NCBI GenBank assembly: GCA_964441755.1
Contig: CAYTVG010000026.1
Coordinates: 1-42,129 of the forward strand
Reading direction: 5' to 3'
DNA from: JAUMBM01 sp964441755
GTDB taxonomy: Bacteria > Bacteroidota > Bacteroidia > Chitinophagales > Saprospiraceae
DNA length: 42,129 nt
The notes beneath the pieces were generated by a model. The model was given only the letters and a program-made list of their open reading frames with translations, was not told where the DNA came from and searched no databases. Shown here piece by piece: positions 33,568 through 42,129 of this stretch (position 1 is the stretch's first letter; every line of letters starts with the position of its first letter). The translations under genes and the position numbers were made by a program.

Positions 33568-36500
33568 TTAAAGACTGACATTGATACCAGCAATCCAGGT
33601 ACGCGCCTGCGGGTAGAAACCCTTGTCGATACCGATTTCCAGCGGACTGGCAAAGAAAGTGCCTATTTCGGGATCGAGCCCGCTATAGCGCGTGAAAGTC
33701 ATCAGGTTGGATGCACCTGCATAGACGCGCATAGTGTGCAGCCGCAGCTTTTTACAGACAGATTTTGGCAGTGTATATCCAAGCTGCAGGTTTCTGATGC
33801 GCAGGTAGGATCCATCCTCCACAAAGCGGCTCGATACGCGCGCGTTCTGGTTGGGGTCATTGAGACTAACCCGGGGCTCCGTATTGGACGTACCCGGCCC
33901 CGTCCAGCGGTTGAGCACACTGGCCGGCCGGTTTACATAGGTAAAATCGTAGCGGGTAGTCGCATTGTAAATTTCATTGCCATGTACTCCCTGCAGGAAG
34001 ATGTTCAGGTCAAAACCCTTCCAGCCCAGATCGATGGTGAGACCATAGGTGACATCCGGCACCGGATTGCCCAGCCAGGTCTGGTCGAGTTCGTTGATGA
34101 TATTGTCACCATTGAGATCCCGGAAACGAATGTCCCCGGCCCGGGTTTGTTCGCTCTGAAAGGCATGCGCCGCCACTTCTTCAGCCGACTGGAAGATGCC
34201 GTCTGTAACGAAACCATAGAAAGAAGCGATGGGAAAGCCAACTTCCGTACGAGCAACAAACGCATTGGCAGACTGTACACGACCCGTGAAAATAGGCTTG
34301 CCACCTTCTCCCAGGCTAAGAACTTCCGTCTGCACAAAAGCGAGATTACCACTGATACTATACGTAAACGCTTTTTCCAGCTGCCGATAGCTGGCCGACA
34401 GTTCGAAACCGCGGTTGTCCATGCTGCCGATGTTGCGCACCGGTGGTGCTGATCCAACGATGAGCGGAATGGGTGCGGCATACAGCATGTCCGTGGTGCG
34501 CTTGTTGTAAAAATCCGCCACGACGAAAATCCTGCCGTCCAGAAGCTCTGCATCAAAGCCCAGGTTGGTCTGTGTGTTGGTTTCCCAGCGGATATCGGGG
34601 TTGGCCGGAGAAAGGGGCGTAGAGCCGTTGGTAATAACTTCAGAAGGCCCGAAAGTATAATTTTGCCCGGTATTGACAACAGTCGTAAAGCTGTAATTAC
34701 CGATGCGGTCATTGCCGTTCTGTCCCCAGCTAGCCCTGATTTTCATGGCGCTGATAAACTCGAAGGGCCAAAAATCCTCATAGCCGATATTCCATCCGGC
34801 AGAAACTGAAGGGAAGTAGCCCCAGCGATTGTTGGCACCAAAGCGGGAAGAACCGTCGGCCCGCAGGGTTGCTGTCAGGAGATACTTATCAGCTCTTGCG
34901 TAGTTGAGGCGACCAAACCAGGAAGCGAGGGAACTTTCGCCAGCGCCTGCATAAGCCGACTGCGAAGTGATGGGGTCTATCGTATTGGAAATATATGCAT
35001 CATCGGGATCATTGGAAGGCAGGTTGGTGTTGGCGCCTCCGCTGAAATCAAAGCGATTGTAGAGCGCTGTAGACCCTGCCGTGATGCTCAGTTCGTTGGG
35101 ACCTGACAACTCAGGTGTATACGTCATAACATTTTCCCACTGCCAGTTGCGCCAGGTATTGTTTTCCCGACTGACCGCATTGACAAGGTTGCGCTCACCC
35201 GCGGGCGCATCGCCCAGCAACGGATCCAGACTCAGATCAAAGCGAGGGCGGAAAATGTCCCGCACAGCGAAGGTAGCATCCACAGAAAAGGCCGAGCGGA
35301 AGGTCAGGCCTTTCGCCAGGTTCAACTCAGCAAACGCATTGCCGACCATCCGCTGGCTGGTCCAGCGATCGTAGGTTTGCTCTATAGCATTGACCGGATT
35401 GGAAATATCGGTATCGCTGTAGATAGAATACGCATAGCTGCCATCTGCCTTGCGCACAGGCGTGACGGGATCCATGTTGAGCGCCCGCACGATGGGCGTA
35501 GTAAACTCATTGTTTTCCGGCAAAAAATTGCGCTGCAGGTAGGTAAAGGTAAGGCTGCTGCCCGTCTTCAGCCAGGACTTAACCTGCTGGTGCGCATTCA
35601 GGCGGGCGGTATAGCGCTCGAAGCCCGATTTTTCGCCTCCAACAATACCTTGTTGGTTGAGATAAGAACCCGTAAGCATGAAGGCTGAACGCTCTGTTGC
35701 ATTAGAGACAGACAGCTGATGGCTGGTCATGGGCGCATTGACAAAGATCGCATCCAGCCAATTGGTACCCTCGCCCAGCAAATCCGGCCGGGCGAGCTCC
35801 TGCCGTGGCAGCTGACCTGCATTGACGTGTGACTCATTGCTGATGATGGCATATTCGCGGGCAGACAGTAGCCGGGGCATTCTCCATACCTGCTGAAAGC
35901 CTGTGCTGGCTTCATAGGTGATGCGGCCGTTATCGCCCTGCTGGCCAGATTTGGTAGTGATGAGCACTACCCCATTGCCTCCTCTTGCACCATAGATGGC
36001 GGCTGCAGCCGCATCTTTGAGTACGTTCATGGACACAATATCCCCCGGGCTCAGGTAATCGATACCATCAACCGGCACCCCGTCGACGATGTAGAGCGGA
36101 TCGCTGTTGTTGATAGTTCCTGTACCCCGAATACGCACTGTAAGCGGACTGCCCGGAGAGCCCGAGACACTGGCTACCTGTACGCCGGCCGTCCGCCCCT
36201 GCAGCGCCTGCTCAATACGCGTAACAGGCGAAGAAGCAATTTCGGCAGCTGTTACCGTTGCCACGGCACCGCTTATGCTGCTGCGCTTTTGCGAACCATA
36301 GCCAACGACCACCACCTCTTCGAGCAGGGTTGTTGCCAGTGGAAGCACTATATCCAGCTTTCCGGCGCTCTCGACTCGCCGGGTCACCGATTGGAAACCC
36401 AGATAGGAAAACACCAGCGACTGCCCTGCTGCAGGTACTTCTATACGGTAGCTGCCGTCTACATCGGAAACGGTACCGATACCGCTGCCTTCTATGAGAA

Positions 36501-36627
36501 CGGTTGCACCAATCACCGGACTGTTATCTTCTGCCGAAAAAATACGCCCTTCCACGACCAGTGATTGCGCGTAGAGACCGGCCAGTTGAAAGACAAGCAG
36601 CCATACTATCAGATAATATTTTTGCAT
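33568..36627 (-). CDS. susC: SusC/RagA-family TonB-linked outer membrane transporter
   Basis: 1,019 residues from the ATG at 36627 (MQKYYLIVWLLVFQLAGLYA, a signal peptide); the frame extends to a GTG 14 codons upstream. A carboxypeptidase-regulatory-like domain comes first (VVEGRIFSAEDNSPVIGATV), followed by the SusC-specific GSQKRSSISGAVATV and the TonB plug with PLYIVDGVPVDGI and ARGGNGVVLITTKSG. The remaining 800 residues form the 22-strand barrel, ending with aromatic-rich strands. It imports oligosaccharides across the outer membrane with energy from TonB-ExbBD. The 138-bp region upstream carries two hairpins that separate it from the T9SS protein gene. Confidence 0.96.
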   Translation of the reverse strand: MQKYYLIVWLLVFQLAGLYAQSLVVEGRIFSAEDNSPVIGATVLIEGSGIGTVSDVDGSYRIEVPAAGQSLVFSYLGFQSVTRRVESAGKLDIVLPLATTLLEEVVVVGYGSQKRSSISGAVATVTAAEIASSPVTRIEQALQGRTAGVQVASVSGSPGSPLTVRIRGTGTINNSDPLYIVDGVPVDGIDYLSPGDIVSMNVLKDAAAAAIYGARGGNGVVLITTKSGQQGDNGRITYEASTGFQQVWRMPRLLSAREYAIISNESHVNAGQLPRQELARPDLLGEGTNWLDAIFVNAPMTSHQLSVSNATERSAFMLTGSYLNQQGIVGGEKSGFERYTARLNAHQQVKSWLKTGSSLTFTYLQRNFLPENNEFTTPIVRALNMDPVTPVRKADGSYAYSIYSDTDISNPVNAIEQTYDRWTSQRMVGNAFAELNLAKGLTFRSAFSVDATFAVRDIFRPRFDLSLDPLLGDAPAGERNLVNAVSRENNTWRNWQWENVMTYTPELSGPNELSITAGSTALYNRFDFSGGANTNLPSNDPDDAYISNTIDPITSQSAYAGAGESSLASWFGRLNYARADKYLLTATLRADGSSRFGANNRWGYFPSVSAGWNIGYEDFWPFEFISAMKIRASWGQNGNDRIGNYSFTTVVNTGQNYTFGPSEVITNGSTPLSPANPDIRWETNTQTNLGFDAELLDGRIFVVADFYNKRTTDMLYAAPIPLIVGSAPPVRNIGSMDNRGFELSASYRQLEKAFTYSISGNLAFVQTEVLSLGEGGKPIFTGRVQSANAFVARTEVGFPIASFYGFVTDGIFQSAEEVAAHAFQSEQTRAGDIRFRDLNGDNIINELDQTWLGNPVPDVTYGLTIDLGWKGFDLNIFLQGVHGNEIYNATTRYDFTYVNRPASVLNRWTGPGTSNTEPRVSLNDPNQNARVSSRFVEDGSYLRIRNLQLGYTLPKSVCKKLRLHTMRVYAGASNLMTFTRYSGLDPEIGTFFASPLEIGIDKGFYPQARTWIAGINVSL

Positions 36628-36687
36628 AGGAGTGTGAAGCAAATGTTGATCAATAGAACATAAATGCACAAGTTGAAAAGGCCTGAA

Positions 36688-36758
36688 TTTTGGTGGCTGA
36701 GGCCACCAAAACCCAAGCCTCCTCCTAATGCTGAGCGGCGGGCAGTGCTGCCCGCCGC
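36688..36758. repeat. Two hairpins between the T9SS CBM-like gene and susC
   Basis: 36688-36711: TTTTGGTGGC pairs with GCCACCAAAA, 10-bp stem, loop TGAG, related in form to clusters A-C. 36735-36758: GCGGCGGGCAG pairs with CTGCCCGCCGC, an 11-bp stem around TG. The second begins 8 bp after the stop of the upstream gene and could end or attenuate its transcript before susC. Confidence 0.85.
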
Positions 36759-36765
36759 AATGTAT

Positions 36766-38643
36766 TTAGTTGGTCAATTTAACCAGTCGGGCAGTGTATA
36801 CCTGCTCACCCGTATACAGGCGTACCCAGTACATACCGGATGCCAGGCCACTCATATCCAGTGACAACTCAAGCTGCTGGCCAACCGGCTGTTGCTGTAC
36901 AATGCGGCCGCCGGCATCAACAATTGACAGCCAGCTATCCTGTCCGGCAACTGATTCATGCAACACGAGCTGTGCACGCTCTTGTACCAGGGTAGGATAT
37001 ACGGTGAAGACCAGCTTGCCGTCGGCATCCGTCACTGAAGAAGGTGCACAAGCTGCACAGGAAGCGAAGCAAACGAGTTCCAGGGCAGCATCTCCGTCGA
37101 CTGACAACAGTCGGTTGGTAAACTGACCTGAAGGATCTGTGATAACACAGCTCTCGCCGGGCGTGAGCTGCTCTGAGTTGGCCCAGTTGTCGAGTGAGAA
37201 TTTATACTCATGCTGACCGCCGGGAAGGTTGAGTGTAACTTCCCAAACGCCGTCGCTGTCGGCATCACTCATCGGATTGGCATCGCCTGACCAGTTGTTA
37301 AACGAACCACTTACGTAGACCTGGTTGAAAGAACCGCTGTAAGTGCGCATATCCACGCGGAAGCTGATGCTGCCGGGTTGTGCAGCACCGCCGCAGTCGG
37401 CGGTTGTTGTGCACTGCCCGAAGCAGGTCTGAATGATGGTATCCTGCTGTACAGGACCCATCAGTCGATCGTTGAAATTGTTGGGATTGGCACAATCCTG
37501 ACCGGCAATATTTTCTTTGCAGCTATAATCCGGGCAAGCACCATTGGTGAAGGTATAATAAGAAGTGAACCCACGAGGCCTGTTGAGGGTAATCGTCCAG
37601 ATACCATCGCCATCGGCATCGGCCAGCGGGAAGTCGCCGGGATTGCCAAAGTTGCCACCGCCAGCGATGAAAAGCCCCTGTGCGCTCACCGGAATTCCGC
37701 CACTACCCAGTTGGATAGTGATATCGACAGACTCTCCGCAGGCATAGCAGCTATTGTAACAAACCGTCGGAAGATCTGAAGGACCTGCAACCACCAATCG
37801 GCGGTTGGTAAATCCGAAGCTGGTCACCGTACAAGTTTCCGTACCGATAAACGACTCCTGTGCCGACCAGTTGTCGACTGTAAATTTGTACTCATAAGCA
37901 CCTGAAGGCAGCGACAAAGTAGCTGTCCAGACACCATCGCCGTCAGCATCTGACAATGGATTGGCATCCCCTGACCAATTGTTGAATGAGCCGGACACAT
38001 AGACTGTGTTGAAGCTGCCGGCGTATTCGTCCATATCGACGGCAAACGACACATCAAACTGCTGCTGTACAGCCTCGCGCGTGACCACATCATCAAAGTA
38101 GAATACCTGCTCTGCAGATGGAGAACTACCAAAATCAAAAAACACTACCAGGCGCTCGTAAACGTTGCCCGCAGCCGACACGATGGGCGCTTCGATGGAA
38201 GGAAGACTGGTGTCGAAACACAACTCCTCCCACGCATTAACCACCGTATTGGCAACGGTCCGAATCCAGTTGGGTGCCCCTGCAACACCGCCTTCCAGCT
38301 TGATTGCGAGATTACCAATGTGATCGGAATGTACTTTCACACAGATACGCGTGTTGGATGTCAGATCGATCGCGTTGGTTGGATTCGGATCTGAGAAAGC
38401 CCCTGCCCAGGTTTGCGCGCCGACAGGTTTGACATAGCGGGTCACATTGGCCGAAGTGTTGATACCTGTCGCATTGGGATTGGCTATTACCGTTGTAGGA
38501 GAACCATCCTGAGAACTACCAAAATACGTAAACGTCGTGCTGGTAGCCGCTGACTCAAAGTCCAGAATGACCGTTTGGGCCTTCAGACTGGTCATCATGA
38601 GCAGTGCCACACAGACTGTGATGGAAGATAAAATTGGTTTCAT
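36766..38643 (-). CDS. T9SS-exported multi-domain carbohydrate-binding-like protein (E-set/CBM modules)
   Basis: 625 residues, ATG start, signal peptide MKPILSSITVCVALLMMTSLKAQ. Residues 25-190 look like a beta-sandwich CBM (VILDFESAATSTTFTYFG, AGAFSDPNPTNAIDL, VFYFDDV). Two near-identical modules of about 100 residues start with VYVSGSFNNWSGDANP and go on with GVWTATLSLPSGAYEYKF. This resembles the glycogen-binding E-set (AMPK-CBM/CBM48) fold. A divergent third module lies between them. Cysteine pairs separate the modules. The last 80 residues are a type A T9SS sorting domain (FTVYPTLVQERAQLVL, IVDAGGRIV, LASGMYWVRLY). No catalytic residues are seen. Probable role: surface or secreted glycan binding for this PUL. 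It is the first minus-strand gene of the locus. Confidence 0.85.
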   Translation of the reverse strand: MKPILSSITVCVALLMMTSLKAQTVILDFESAATSTTFTYFGSSQDGSPTTVIANPNATGINTSANVTRYVKPVGAQTWAGAFSDPNPTNAIDLTSNTRICVKVHSDHIGNLAIKLEGGVAGAPNWIRTVANTVVNAWEELCFDTSLPSIEAPIVSAAGNVYERLVVFFDFGSSPSAEQVFYFDDVVTREAVQQQFDVSFAVDMDEYAGSFNTVYVSGSFNNWSGDANPLSDADGDGVWTATLSLPSGAYEYKFTVDNWSAQESFIGTETCTVTSFGFTNRRLVVAGPSDLPTVCYNSCYACGESVDITIQLGSGGIPVSAQGLFIAGGGNFGNPGDFPLADADGDGIWTITLNRPRGFTSYYTFTNGACPDYSCKENIAGQDCANPNNFNDRLMGPVQQDTIIQTCFGQCTTTADCGGAAQPGSISFRVDMRTYSGSFNQVYVSGSFNNWSGDANPMSDADSDGVWEVTLNLPGGQHEYKFSLDNWANSEQLTPGESCVITDPSGQFTNRLLSVDGDAALELVCFASCAACAPSSVTDADGKLVFTVYPTLVQERAQLVLHESVAGQDSWLSIVDAGGRIVQQQPVGQQLELSLDMSGLASGMYWVRLYTGEQVYTARLVKLTN

Positions 38644-38779
38644 TGACCTTGATTTGCGTTAACAATAACATTTGAAGGATACATCATCTATTCATGCCCA
38701 CTGGCTGACAGCTGAAAATATTTAACGGCTGTACAGGATTAAGCATAAACAAAAGTACGGCAATTAAGCCGCTATACAC

Positions 38780-38787
38780 TATTTTTG
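38780..38787 (+). promoter_or_regulatory. Candidate -7 element for the PUL regulator
   Basis: TATTTTTG matches TAnnTTTG exactly, giving a predicted transcript start near 38794. No clear -33 TTG is found. The divergent gene starts at 38643, so the 150-bp gap is the likely control region of the locus. Confidence 0.45.
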
Positions 38788-38795
38788 CATACAAC

Positions 38796-41700
38796 TTGAC
38801 TACATCTAATGCACACTTTTTTACAGATACCTACATCAAAGTGAAAAATATACTACATCAACAGTACATCAAGAACAGGAAATGCGGTCATTTGCGGCTG
38901 CAGCGAGGCCTGTCTGTCTGCCGGATGGTACTGCTGATGTTACTCAGCCAGGCATTGTGGTCACAAGCAACCAATCTGGGCCTGCCATGGGTACAGCATT
39001 ATAGCAAGCGACAGATACAGGCAGGTACCCAGAGCTGGGGATTTGCACAGACGGAGAGAGGCATCCTGTTGGTTGCCAACAATGACGGGCTATTGGCGGG
39101 CAACGGGCAAACATGGAAAACCTACCCACTACCCAACCACACCATAGCCCGCTCGGTGGCCTATGACAAATCGAACGGGAGAATATACGTTGGCGGGCAG
39201 GACGCATTTGGATACTTCAGCCCCGATCAGGGCGGACAATTGCGCTATCACGACCTGAAGCCGCTGATTGATGCCCGGGATCGTGCCTTTACAGATGTAT
39301 GGAACATTGTCATCACCCCTGAGGGTATTTTTTTTCGTGCTTCTGACCGCGTATACCATTACATACAGGAAAAGATACGCGCCTATTGGTTAGGAGGGCC
39401 GACCATTTTCCTGGGAGAAGCCAATGGAGATGTTATTGCACAAGTATACGGCCAGGGATTGATGCGCTGGTCCGGCACAAGCTTTGTCCCTCTGCAGGGC
39501 AGTAGTCAGCTTAGCGAACAGGCTATTACGGCCGTGGTGCCGCTAAAACCGGGAATGCTCATTGCAACGGAGCGCACAGGCCTTTACCGCTACCGGCAAG
39601 GGCAGCTGAGCAGCATCCTGACAGGCCACACATCCTTTTTGCAGCAGGCACAAGTTCTGTCCCTGGCCCTGCTATCCGACAACCGGCTGGCGATCGGCAG
39701 TGCCCAGCGAGGTTTGCTCATTGCGGATCTGAGCACGGAGCGAATACTGCACTGGCTGCAGCGCTCCAACGGTCTGCAAAACAACACTGTGCGCAGCATG
39801 TTTGCCGACCGTCAGGGCGATTTATGGCTGGGACTTGACTACGGCATCGACCTGGTAGCCAGCAGCCAGCCATTTACTGAATTTTTTGCCGACGGAGAGT
39901 TGCAGGGAGCCACCTACGATTTGTGTATTGGCGGCGGACACCTGTATGTAGGTACCGCCAATGGCCTGTACCGACTGCCCTGGCAGTCCTATTACGATCC
40001 GCTGCGCAATGGCGATGCGTTTGTACCCGTTGAACGTGCACAGGGGCAAATATGGGGGCTCAACTGGCTGGACGGGCAACTCTTTGTGGGGGCACATGCA
40101 GGAGCGCTGCTGCTGCGCCCCGGGCAAGCCATTCGAAAGCTCTCCCCTGAGCAGGGCTATTGGCGATTCATACAAATGAACGACAGCATTATTCTCGGTG
40201 GCAGCTACTACGGTTTAGCTGTTTTTCAAAAAAAGGGCCTGCAATGGCAATACCAACGGCAGCTGGAAGGATTGGCAGAATCCAGCCGAATACTCAGCCG
40301 GGACCCTTCAGGAGCTGTCTGGATGTCGCACCCCTACCGCGGCGTATACCGGCTTCGCGCCGATGAGCGCTGGCGCAAACTGCAGGTTGACCGCTATGGC
40401 CGGCAAGAAGGCCTGCCGGCAGACCTTGGCAACCAGGCCATTGCCATGCTGGGTGAAATTGTCTCCACTGCCGAGCAGGGCATTTTCCGCTGGCAGGCCG
40501 ACAGCAACCGTTTTCAACCGCATACTTCGCTCAACAAGCTGCTGGGCATACACAACCAACGGTTGCGTTTCTTCCCGGCTCCGGATGGCAATATATGGTA
40601 TACAGGCAAAACCAGTACGGGCTACATACAGGTTGTTGACCGGGGGCTGGCCAAGGAAGCCTACAGGCGTTCTGTCTTTCAGATACGCAACTGGCTGGTC
40701 GGAGGATTTGAGAAAATATACCCCTATGATTCACAGCATGTCTTTATTGCAGCAGAAAGAGGTGTGATCCTGTACCAACCCACGGCCGACAGGCCCGCCA
40801 CCGGACCGCCGGCAAGCCTTATTGCACAAGTTTTTCTCTCATCGGAAAGCGGCGACAGCCTTTTTTTCTCAGGAGAGCACACAGCAGCCCAACACAGCTA
40901 CAGCACAGCCTTATCTGCTGATCAGAATACCTTCCGCTTCCTTTTTGGCGCCACCACCTTTGGGCACTGGTCGGCGGCCTTTCAGCAGTACAGACTTATC
41001 GGGCTGGAAGACGAATGGTCAGACTGGACACAGCTTACCACCAAAGAATACACCAACCTGCCGGCAGGTCGCTATCGATTTGAAGTGCGCAGCAGTTACG
41101 ATCAGGAAGAGGTCGGCGCCGTCGCTTCCTTCAGTTTTGTAATCGGTCCTCCCTGGTACCAGACTACCGTTGCCAAGACGATATTCGCGCTGCTGCTGCT
41201 CAGCCTGTTGCTGGCGCTCATCCTGATTCCGCAACGAAAATTTGCCAAAGAAAAGGCTGCCCTGCAGGACGAACACGCACGGCAGCAGGCGCTGCAACAG
41301 CAGGCAGTGGAAGCATCCGAGCGTACGATAGACCAATTGCTGGCAGAGAAACTTGCTGCTGACATTTCCTTTAAAAATCAGGAACTGGCCAACACCACCC
41401 TGCACTTAGTCCAAAAAAATGAATTGTTGGTAAAAATCAGGGCCCTTACCGACAAGATTGATGCCCACACGCGCAACACGGCTGCTGCCAAAGACATTGC
41501 ACAGCTGCAGCAACTGTTAAAAGAAGACCAGCAACTGGAGTCTGACTGGGAACAGTTTGCCTTCCATTTCGATCAGGTACACCACGATTTTCTGAAACGA
41601 CTACAGGCACAATACCCGCGGCTGTCCGCTAAAGACCAGCGACTGTGTGCATATCTGCGACTTAACCTGAGTACCAAAGAAATTGCGCCCCTGATGAATA

Positions 41701-41798
41701 TATCCGTTCGCGGCCTCGAAATTAGCCGCTACAGACTGCGAAGAAAGCTAAACCTGGGGCCTGATGTCAACCTCAACGAGTTTATGACCCAACTGTGA
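38796..41798 (+). CDS. Membrane-spanning beta-propeller/Y_Y_Y sensor with LuxR-type HTH (PUL regulator)
   Basis: The open frame is 1,000 codons from a TTG at 38796. The real start is unresolved: that TTG nearly coincides with the predicted transcript start, GTG 38841 and TTG 38892 are possible, and the first ATG is at 38925. TTG 38892 would give the best signal peptide (MRLQRGLSVCRMVLLMLLSQ). The periplasmic part contains two-component-type propeller repeats (SMFADRQGDLWLGLDYGIDL) and a Y_Y_Y domain (about 725-785, IGLEDEWSDWTQL to FEVRSSYDQ). One transmembrane helix lies at about 792-812, then a coiled coil and a LuxR-like HTH at the end (SAKDQRLCAYLRLNLSTKEI, ISRYRLRRKL). No histidine kinase or receiver domain is present, so it is a one-component regulator comparable to SusR-type and HTCS sensors. 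It is divergent from the Sus genes, which fits control by imported oligosaccharides. Confidence 0.88.
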   Translation: MTTSNAHFFTDTYIKVKNILHQQYIKNRKCGHLRLQRGLSVCRMVLLMLLSQALWSQATNLGLPWVQHYSKRQIQAGTQSWGFAQTERGILLVANNDGLLAGNGQTWKTYPLPNHTIARSVAYDKSNGRIYVGGQDAFGYFSPDQGGQLRYHDLKPLIDARDRAFTDVWNIVITPEGIFFRASDRVYHYIQEKIRAYWLGGPTIFLGEANGDVIAQVYGQGLMRWSGTSFVPLQGSSQLSEQAITAVVPLKPGMLIATERTGLYRYRQGQLSSILTGHTSFLQQAQVLSLALLSDNRLAIGSAQRGLLIADLSTERILHWLQRSNGLQNNTVRSMFADRQGDLWLGLDYGIDLVASSQPFTEFFADGELQGATYDLCIGGGHLYVGTANGLYRLPWQSYYDPLRNGDAFVPVERAQGQIWGLNWLDGQLFVGAHAGALLLRPGQAIRKLSPEQGYWRFIQMNDSIILGGSYYGLAVFQKKGLQWQYQRQLEGLAESSRILSRDPSGAVWMSHPYRGVYRLRADERWRKLQVDRYGRQEGLPADLGNQAIAMLGEIVSTAEQGIFRWQADSNRFQPHTSLNKLLGIHNQRLRFFPAPDGNIWYTGKTSTGYIQVVDRGLAKEAYRRSVFQIRNWLVGGFEKIYPYDSQHVFIAAERGVILYQPTADRPATGPPASLIAQVFLSSESGDSLFFSGEHTAAQHSYSTALSADQNTFRFLFGATTFGHWSAAFQQYRLIGLEDEWSDWTQLTTKEYTNLPAGRYRFEVRSSYDQEEVGAVASFSFVIGPPWYQTTVAKTIFALLLLSLLLALILIPQRKFAKEKAALQDEHARQQALQQQAVEASERTIDQLLAEKLAADISFKNQELANTTLHLVQKNELLVKIRALTDKIDAHTRNTAAAKDIAQLQQLLKEDQQLESDWEQFAFHFDQVHHDFLKRLQAQYPRLSAKDQRLCAYLRLNLSTKEIAPLMNISVRGLEISRYRLRRKLNLGPDVNLNEFMTQL

Positions 41799-42129
41799 TC
41801 CGGCTACCAAAAAAAATGGTTCTTGGTCAAATATAATGGGTATTGAAATCTAGCCCCCCTAAGTGGAAGTAAATCATACGGACGAAATTTTGAATATTTC
41901 GGTATCCTTTAGCCGTATGCATATTTCGGAGTATGCTGACCCACCTCAACAGTCAGTCAGTTAAAAGCTAACATATAGGTACTGTAAGAAGGTCGATTGG
42001 TGCTGTTTGCTGTACAAAGGAAGCCCCGTTAGGGGCGTAAATATGGGTAGCAACGGACCCGGTGTTTTCTACCTACATCGCGTCCCTACGGGTCTACCCA
42101 CATTCCGTCCCTACGGGACTTCGGAAAAC
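41799..42129. other. Gene-free end region with spaced repeats and short palindromes
   Basis: No supported gene. Direct repeats TGAATATTTCGG (41891-41902) and TGCATATTTCGG (41918-41929) occur 27 bp apart, next to GCTGACCC. Further on are the palindromes GCCCC-GTTA-GGGGC (42023-42036), an imperfect copy at 42082-42093, and GTCCC-TAC-GGGAC (42107-42119), interspersed with ATATGGGTAG and its complement CTACCCA. The first group may be an IS terminus; the second resembles REP-like intergenic repeats. Confidence 0.5.

Overview
The window looks like chromosomal DNA of a Bacteroidota bacterium, probably from the Saprospiria (Lewinella/Haliscomenobacter-like). The signs are a SusC/SusD polysaccharide utilisation locus, type IX secretion (T9SS) C-terminal domains of both main kinds (CHU_C/type B and type A), SprB repeats, a CdaA diadenylate cyclase, and promoters of the Bacteroidota form TAnnTTTG. 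The species assignment is inference.

Region 1 (1-9900) is clearly AT-richer than the rest and reads as an acquired accessory island. Three tightly coupled minus-strand genes encode a PLD-nuclease/SNF2-type helicase, a large Eco57I-like adenine methyltransferase and an ABC/RecF-like ATPase. The ATPase has an all-helical C-terminus resembling a HEPN RNase. They are packed like one translational unit (2-nt gap, then a 1-nt overlap). The module is bracketed by remnants of IS3-like transposases in the same orientation; an IS5-family remnant and two tRNA genes (Pro-GGG, Val-GAC) follow. It is best read as a restriction-modification-like defence module carrying a possible abortive-infection effector, and it does not match the gene content of BREX or DISARM.

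Region 2 (9900-21720) is GC-rich core DNA: two tRNAs with promoter and terminator, a thiolase, an LpxL-like acyltransferase, a glycerophosphodiesterase lipoprotein, CdaA, an exported protein of unknown function, an MDR oxidoreductase, a YfcE-like phosphoesterase and leuS. Its intergenic gaps are filled by clusters of short perfect or near-perfect hairpins (core GCGGC-NNNN-GCCGC flanked by T and A runs). A 93-bp near-identical direct repeat lies upstream of cdaA.

Region 3 (21723-29852) is one 2,709-codon gene for a secreted multi-repeat adhesin with a CHU_C/type B T9SS domain. It is built from three classes of internal repeat and ends against a 19-bp-stem bidirectional terminator.

Region 4 (29988-41798) is a polysaccharide utilisation locus, most likely for a laminarin-type beta-glucan: a T9SS-exported protein with CBM/E-set-like domains, SusC, SusD, a PKD-like lipoprotein in the SusE position and a GH16 lipoprotein with a Calx-beta domain. 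A membrane-spanning beta-propeller/Y_Y_Y/LuxR-type regulator is transcribed divergently. The SusC/D pair would import oligosaccharides released by the GH16 enzyme, and the regulator would sense them in the periplasm.

The last 330 bases hold no gene I can support. They contain short palindromes and spaced direct repeats that resemble REP-like elements and possibly an IS end.
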